A stretch of DNA of 64,000 nt from Thermus sp. CCB_US3_UF1. Its GTDB lineage: Bacteria; Deinococcota; Deinococci; Deinococcales; Thermaceae. Each line of letters begins with the position of its first letter. The stretch's first letter is position 1. Location of the stretch: contig NC_017278.1 in assembly GCF_000236585.1 (NCBI RefSeq), positions 1,674,001-1,738,000 of the forward strand, in the 5' to 3' direction. The notes below the pieces were generated by a model that was not told the origin of the DNA, made no database searches, and was given only the letters and a program-made list of their open reading frames with translations. Position numbers and translations under genes: made by a program. This document shows positions 59,606-64,000 of the stretch, piece after piece.

Positions 59606-59917
59606 TCACCCTTCTAGGTGCCCTTCCAGGGGGAGGTATTCCAGTTGCACGCTAGCGCCCTTAGCGTAGACACCTTCCTCCGTGGGAACCAGGACAAGAA
59701 CGGTGTAGCCCTCTCTGGCGGAAGTTTCCACGAGATCGGGGAGGACCTTTCGCACCCATCCCCGGATGGGCTCCTCCAGGTTGGGGAGCATGTTGTAGAG
59801 GGCAAGCTCCAGCTCCTCCGGGGTTTCGCCCCAAAGGACCAAGCCAGGGCCCCTTGCTCCCGTTTCCATCCGAAGCTCCGCCAGCATCTGGTCCGTTAAA
59901 GCGTCTAAGGTCATCAT
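59606..59917 (-). CDS. Hypothetical protein
   Basis: 103 aa beginning with two ATGs (59917 and 59914), 'MMTLDALTDQMLAELRMETG'. Mixed alpha/beta, acidic, no signal or TM segment, contains 'LPNLEEPIRGWVRKVLPDLVETSAREGYTVLVLVPTEEGVYAKG'. Not recognised. It lies downstream of the IS-disrupted gene on the same strand, behind that gene's terminator. Confidence 0.6.
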   Translation of the reverse strand: MMTLDALTDQMLAELRMETGARGPGLVLWGETPEELELALYNMLPNLEEPIRGWVRKVLPDLVETSAREGYTVLVLVPTEEGVYAKGASVQLEYLPLEGHLEG

Positions 59918-59934
59918 GTCCTACCCCCTATCGT

Positions 59935-59968
59935 AAAACCGAAACCCCCGTCCGAGGTCGGACGGGGG
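59935..59968 (-). terminator. Intrinsic terminator of the IS-disrupted gene
   Basis: Minus-strand 9-bp stem CCCCCGTCC / GGACGGGGG with a 6-nt loop, followed by TTTCGGTTTT. It lies 18 bp after the original stop codon (59987-59989) of the gene broken by IS copy 2. Confidence 0.88.
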
Positions 59969-60074
59969 AAAACCACCGGGTCGCCGCTAGTCGGCGAACC
60001 CGGCAAGCTCAGTCCTCAGGTAATCCACCAGCTCTACCGCAAACTCCGGGGTAGCCCCGGCGATCACCTGTGCG

Positions 60075-60082
60075 CCCTCAAC
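60075..60082 (+). repeat. Target-site duplication of IS copy 2 (left)
   Basis: CCCTCAAC, repeated exactly at 61341-61348. Confidence 0.92.
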
Positions 60083-61340
60083 GGTCGTGTAAGGATTTAT
60101 GTGTAAGGGTCCGTGTTTAATAGGGGGGCACACCTTAGCACGAGGAGGTGCCCCGTGGACCAGGATACCTTGCGGATCTTGCTGAGGGAAGCGGTGCGGG
60201 AGACAGTAGCCGAGGTTCTGCAGACGGTTCTGGAGCTGGACCGGACGGCCTTCTTGCAGGTGCACGGAGGCCGCAGGAACGGCTACTACCCCCGCAAGCT
60301 GGAGACCACCTTCGGCCAGGTGGACCTGAAGGTCCCTAGGGATCGGGAATCTCGGTATTACCCGGCTTTCCTTAAGCCCTACGTCCGCCGCCTGGTGGAC
60401 GTGGGGGAAGTGGCGGTAGCCCTTTACGCCGCCGGGGTCAGTCAGCGCAAGGCGGCCGAGATACTGAGCCTGCTCTTAGGCCACCGCTACTCCCACGAGA
60501 CCCTGAGCGCCCTGACGGACGAGGTCCTGGAGGCGGCAGGAGCCTTCCGCACCCGGCCTTTGCCCGAGGAGATGGCCTTCGTCTACCTGGACGGGCTTTC
60601 CCTAAAGGTCTTCAGGGAAGGAGAAGGGATCGTACGGGAAAGCGTGTATGTGGCCCTGGGCATCGCCCCTAATGGGGAGAGGCGGGTCCTGGGGTTTTGG
60701 CTGTTGCCCACGGAGAGCGCCCTGGGATGGGAGGGGGTCCTGGGGGAGCTTTGGCAGCGGGGCCTGCGGCGGGTATTGCTCTTCATCACCGACGGGCTGC
60801 CCGGGCTTCCTGAAGCGATCCGCAGGGTCTACCCTCAGGCGGAATGGCAGCGGTGCGTGGTGCACGGGGTGCGGTGGAGCCTGTCCCAGGTGCGGGCGCG
60901 GGACCGGGGCCTGCTGGCGGAGGACCTGAGGCGGGTGTACGGGGCGGAGAGCCGGGAAGAAGCTCTTGGGGCCTTGGAGGAGGTGAAGGCCGCCTGGGGT
61001 TCGCGGTACCCGGGGGTGGTGGGGCTTTGGGTACAGGATTCGGGGGCCTTCCTGCGGTTCTACGGGTACCCCAAGGTGCTTTGGCCGTACCTGCGGAGCA
61101 CCAACCTGATGGAGCGGTTTATCCGGGAAGTGCGGCGGGGGACGAAGGTGCGGGACCACAAGTTTCCTAAGGAAGAGGCGGTGTACAAGCTTCTTTACCT
61201 GGAGTCGGAGAGGCAGGAAGGGAGGTGGGCAGAACGGAAACTAAAGGGGTTCTCGGAGGTGAAGGAGGTGCTGGAGAAGATGCTTCAGGAGCGGTATGCC
61301 CCCCGTACACAGACTCTTACACATAACTCTTGACACGACC
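60083..61340 (+). mobile_element. IS256-family insertion sequence, copy 2 (complete, 1258 bp)
   Basis: Opposite orientation to copies 1 and 3, same length as copy 1, 8-bp duplication CCCTCAAC on both sides. Encoded transposase is identical in sequence to copy 1. Inserted in the 3' part of the large unknown gene. Confidence 0.95.
60155..61333 (+). CDS. IS256-family transposase, copy 2
   Basis: 392 aa from GTG 60155 after GAGGAGG. Protein identical to copy 1, with all three DDE acidic residues. Likely active in recent time, since the copies have not diverged and both target duplications are perfect. Confidence 0.95.
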   Translation: MDQDTLRILLREAVRETVAEVLQTVLELDRTAFLQVHGGRRNGYYPRKLETTFGQVDLKVPRDRESRYYPAFLKPYVRRLVDVGEVAVALYAAGVSQRKAAEILSLLLGHRYSHETLSALTDEVLEAAGAFRTRPLPEEMAFVYLDGLSLKVFREGEGIVRESVYVALGIAPNGERRVLGFWLLPTESALGWEGVLGELWQRGLRRVLLFITDGLPGLPEAIRRVYPQAEWQRCVVHGVRWSLSQVRARDRGLLAEDLRRVYGAESREEALGALEEVKAAWGSRYPGVVGLWVQDSGAFLRFYGYPKVLWPYLRSTNLMERFIREVRRGTKVRDHKFPKEEAVYKLLYLESERQEGRWAERKLKGFSEVKEVLEKMLQERYAPRTQTLTHNS

Positions 61341-62863
61341 CCCTCAACCGAAGCCCCCTCCATCAGGGCCTCCACGAAGGCGACACCGGTGTCGCCAAAG
61401 AGCAATTTCACCTCTTCCAGCACAGACTTCACTTTAGCCCGCAAGAGGAGTGCGTCATAGTCCATCTCCTCCGCGGGCTCCACCCCCACCTCCCGCATAA
61501 GGTCGGTGGAAAGGTGCCCAGCCGCCTCCAGGGCCTCCCGCAACTCCTTGGGAAGACCTGCCTCCTTCGCCGCTTCCTCCGGGGTCTTCTCCTTGAGAAG
61601 CCCGAAGTAGCGGCGAATGGCCTTCGCTTCCCGGTGGGAAAGCTTGAACACCCCCACTTCCTGGGCCCGAAGCTCTGCCAAGCGCTTGCGAATCTCAGGC
61701 ACGAGGAAGACCAAGGGGTTCAGCTTGCCCGCCTTGAGGCGCTTGGCGATCTTTACCCCCTCAGTCAGACCCCAGGAATAGGCGTATTCGGGGTCCTTGA
61801 ACCCCATCAACGCCACCTCCCAGGCGACGATGGGCTGGAGGAGGCGGATCACCTTGAACTCCCAACCCCAACCCTTCCTCTTCTCCTGCCACACCTCCTT
61901 TACCTCGGCAAAGGTGAAGGGCTTGGAAAAGCGCAGAACGGTCGCGACAACCCCCCACCAACCCCCTTCCCTCTTGAACCGGGACCCCTTGGAAACCCCA
62001 AGGGCCCAGTAAAGCTCAGAGGGGTTATACACATCCACCTCCAGGATCCACTCGTCCAGAATGGAGAGTGCATCTCCCTGGAGGTCTCGGAAGTACGCCA
62101 AATCCACCTCCTCCGCGTCCGGGTCCACGGAGGAGATGAGGGCCTTTACCACCCAGGGATCCACCCTGGTTTGGTGGGCCCAACCTTCCCTCTCCTCCTC
62201 TTCTTCCTCCCTCTTCTCCTCTTCGTACCACCTCCTCAACTCCCGGATTGCGACCGCAATCCGGGGTTCGGGGGCCTCCAGGTCCTCCCAGCGGTCCCCA
62301 GGAAGGAGCCTTGCCTGCCCCCAGGGGAGTTTCACGGTGTTCTTCTGAGCTTCCTTGGTGAGGATCTTGGCAACTCTAGCAAGTACCATCTTCCTCGCCT
62401 TGGAAGCCAGAGAGCCCACCAGGTAAACCTTCTCCCCCTTCGCCACCCTGTAGGCGGCGGCCCACAGGGCTTTCTGGGAGAGGCCAGTTCCCCCAACCCG
62501 GAAAACCCCCTCCTTCACACCCTTGGGTGAGGTGGAAACCACCACCACCCGCTCCGCCACCTCGGGAGCGAGAGAGAGCCTCACCTCTTGCCTCTCTTGC
62601 TTCCCTTGCCAGTTCCTCTGCCTCGCGAGCCGCCGGGTGGCCTCTTCCAGGGCCATGAGAACCACCCGGGCCTCGGGGGAGTTATCCCCCCTAATCGCCC
62701 ACCCGCCCCCGACCCAGGCAGCGTGGGCGTCCCTGAGGAACTCCTCCTTCTCCGTGGGGTTGGCACGGAGAAGGACCCCCAGCGTCGCCAGGGCCTCCTC
62801 AGGCGTCCGGGGGGACCGCCCGAGGGCCTCCACCACCTTCGCAATCCACCTTTCCGCTCCCAT

Positions 62864-63091
62864 AGGGCCTTCATTATACCACGGTAGTAGAGTAGACAAG
62901 GGCGGATTTGCGGTGTATAGTGAAAGTGCCACCACCTTTACCACCTCTTCCGCCCATAGTGCCTTCCGGGGTCCTTCGGGGCCCCGAAAGGTTTCTTTAC
63001 GGACGTAGTGTTTCTGGGGCGCTAGTTATACGAGGCGGGGGGTTTAGTATCCTAAGCTCGTGCCCTTCTTGCTTATCGGGTTGCTCGTCGT
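62864..63091. promoter_or_regulatory. Intergenic region: promoter of unknown gene and terminator-like hairpin
   Basis: Contains the minus-strand promoter TTGTCT (62894-62899), 15-bp spacer, TATAAT (62873-62878). A palindrome TTCGGGGCCCCGAA (62975-62988), followed on the plus strand by AAGGTTTCTTT, looks like an intrinsic terminator, although no gene upstream on that strand is visible. No convincing coding sequence. Confidence 0.5.
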
Positions 63092-64000
63092 GGTCGTGTC
63101 AAGAGTTATGTGTAAGAGTCTGTGTACGGGGGGCATACCGCTCCTGAAGCATCTTCTCCAGCACCTCCTTCACCTCCGAGAACCCCTTTAGTTTCCGTTC
63201 TGCCCACCTCCCTTCCTGCCTCTCCGACTCCAGGTAAAGAAGCTTGTACACCGCCTCTTCCTTAGGAAACTTGTGGTCCCGCACCTTCGTCCCCCGCCGC
63301 ACTTCCCGGATAAACCGCTCCATCAGGTTGGTGCTCCGCAGGTACGGCCAAAGCACCTTGGGGTACCCGTAGAACCGCAGGAAGGCCCCCGAATCCTGTA
63401 CCCAAAGCCCCACCACCCCCGGGTACCGCGAACCCCAGGCGGCCTTCACCTCCTCCAAGGCCCCAAGAGCTTCTTCCCGGCTCTCCGCCCCGTACACCCG
63501 CCTCAGGTCCTCCGCCAGCAGGCCCCGGTCCCGCGCCCGCACCTGGGACAGGCTCCACCGCACCCCGTGCACCACGCACCGCTGCCATTCCGCCTGAGGG
63601 TAGACCCTGCGGATCGCTTCAGGAAGCCCGGGCAGCCCGTCGGTGATGAAGAGCAATACCCGCCGCAGGCCCCGCTGCCAAAGCTCCCCCAGGACCCCCT
63701 CCCATCCCAGGGCGCTCTCCGTGGGCAACAGCCAAAACCCCAGGACCCGCCTCTCCCCATTAGGGGCGATGCCCAGGGCCACATACACGCTTTCCCGTAC
63801 GATCCCTTCTCCTTCCCTGAAGACCTTTAGGGAAAGCCCGTCCAGGTAGACGAAGGCCATCTCCTCGGGCAAAGGCCGGGTGCGGAAGGCTCCTGCCGCC
63901 TCCAGGACCTCGTCCGTCAGGGCGCTCAGGGTCTCGTGGGAGTAGCGGTGGCCTAAGAGCAGGCTCAGTATCTCGGCCGCCTTGCGCTGACTGACCCCGG
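63092..64000 (-). mobile_element. IS256-family insertion sequence, copy 3 (cut by window end)
   Basis: Starts with the same GGTCGTGTCAAGAG terminus as copy 1, same orientation. Left flank is CTCGTCGT; the matching duplication should lie near 64350, outside the window. Confidence 0.93.
63099..64000 (-). CDS. IS256-family transposase, copy 3 (N-terminus outside window)
   Basis: The C-terminal ~300 residues are present and identical to the other copies, including the three catalytic acidic residues. The reading frame remains open to the window edge. Confidence 0.93.
   Translation of the reverse strand, partial: GVSQRKAAEILSLLLGHRYSHETLSALTDEVLEAAGAFRTRPLPEEMAFVYLDGLSLKVFREGEGIVRESVYVALGIAPNGERRVLGFWLLPTESALGWEGVLGELWQRGLRRVLLFITDGLPGLPEAIRRVYPQAEWQRCVVHGVRWSLSQVRARDRGLLAEDLRRVYGAESREEALGALEEVKAAWGSRYPGVVGLWVQDSGAFLRFYGYPKVLWPYLRSTNLMERFIREVRRGTKVRDHKFPKEEAVYKLLYLESERQEGRWAERKLKGFSEVKEVLEKMLQERYAPRTQTLTHNS

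Larger units (their letters stand above)
59987..62863 (-). pseudogene. Large unknown island gene interrupted by IS copy 2
   Basis: Reads from ATG 62863 (MGAERWIAKVVEALG) to 61341, is interrupted by the IS, and resumes in frame at 60074 to the TAG at 59987. Removing the IS and one 8-bp duplication rejoins '...EGASVEG' with 'AQVIAGATPEFAVEL...GFAD' to a 536-aa protein. In its present state it reads 33 codons into the IS and stops at 61241. The body is helical and highly charged (Glu/Lys/Arg-rich around 240) with no motif I recognise. TATAAT (62873-62878) is 9 nt before the ATG. Possibly a replication or defence protein, but this is a guess. Confidence 0.8.

Noticed and set aside
62908-63147. 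79-aa frame running into IS copy 3
   Set aside because: Cys/Pro/Ser-rich and crosses the IS border, no RBS, no homology I recognise.

Overview
The window is very GC-rich, has densely packed operons with 1-14 bp overlaps, and many TANNNT -10 boxes placed only 6-9 nt before the start codon. Its glutamyl-tRNA synthetase closely resembles the known Thermus enzyme, and rpmH lies inside rnpA, an arrangement described for Thermus. It is therefore chromosomal DNA of a Thermus species (phylum Deinococcota). I cannot assign the species.

Layout. 1-2.7 kb: ABC exporter (partial), cupin, phosphoribosyltransferase. 2.7-7.6 kb: acyl-CoA ligase fadD1, then on the minus strand a Rrf2/IscR-type regulator with a cysteine desulfurase, and a Zn/Mn ABC importer. 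7.6-14.4 kb: a LIV-type ABC importer operon (livG-acs-livH-livM-livK-livF) with an acyl-CoA synthetase inside it. 14.5-17.9 kb: rpmH/rnpA (nested), yidD, yidC, jag, prmC. 17.9-30.7 kb: housekeeping genes (DUF3084, lptB, gltX, ftsY, a small DUF5522-like gene, a DsbB-like oxidoreductase, uvrD/pcrA), a 3-repeat I-E type CRISPR mini-array, a degenerate phosphomutase, an MBL hydrolase and fadD2. 30.7-37.7 kb: HD hydrolase, enoyl-CoA hydratase, purine nucleoside phosphorylase, a CRP-like regulator, ComB-like phosphatase, M20 peptidase, an HspR-like regulator and an IclR regulator. 37.8-45.9 kb: malate synthase, glycolate oxidase glcDEF, glycerate kinase, hemW and a nonsense-mutated PaaI thioesterase. 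Glycolate can thus go to glyoxylate and then malate or glycerate metabolism.

46.3-56.5 kb is an accessory block: a giant SARP-type regulator (BTAD-ATPase-TPR) followed by a 59-aa gene, a secreted lipoprotein with a predicted seven-bladed delta-60 propeller, a secreted alpha/beta hydrolase and a lipase-like lipoprotein. Three copies of one promoter element, with a fixed 9-bp spacing to the -10, precede the downstream transcription units and suggest a regulon of the SARP protein. This is the best candidate here for an undescribed system.

56.5 kb to the end looks like one end of a genomic island. It begins at a displaced 3' fragment of tRNA-Val(GAC) and holds three copies of one IS256-family element. 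Two have exact 8-bp target duplications and the third is cut by the window edge. It also holds a phage-like XRE regulator, an LRV-repeat protein, small unknown genes, a frameshifted coiled-coil/TM gene and a large unknown gene broken by IS copy 2, whose original C-terminus can be reconstructed.

Regulatory sites read from sequence: three FadR-like operators in front of fadD1, fadD2 and the thioesterase; a HAIR-like 7-7-7 inverted repeat before the HspR-like gene; a perfect inverted repeat centred between the iclR and malate synthase -35 boxes; and a Zur/Fur-like site before the metal importer. fadD1 and fadD2 share a 485-bp tract with one mismatch and unusual codon use, pointing to gene conversion.
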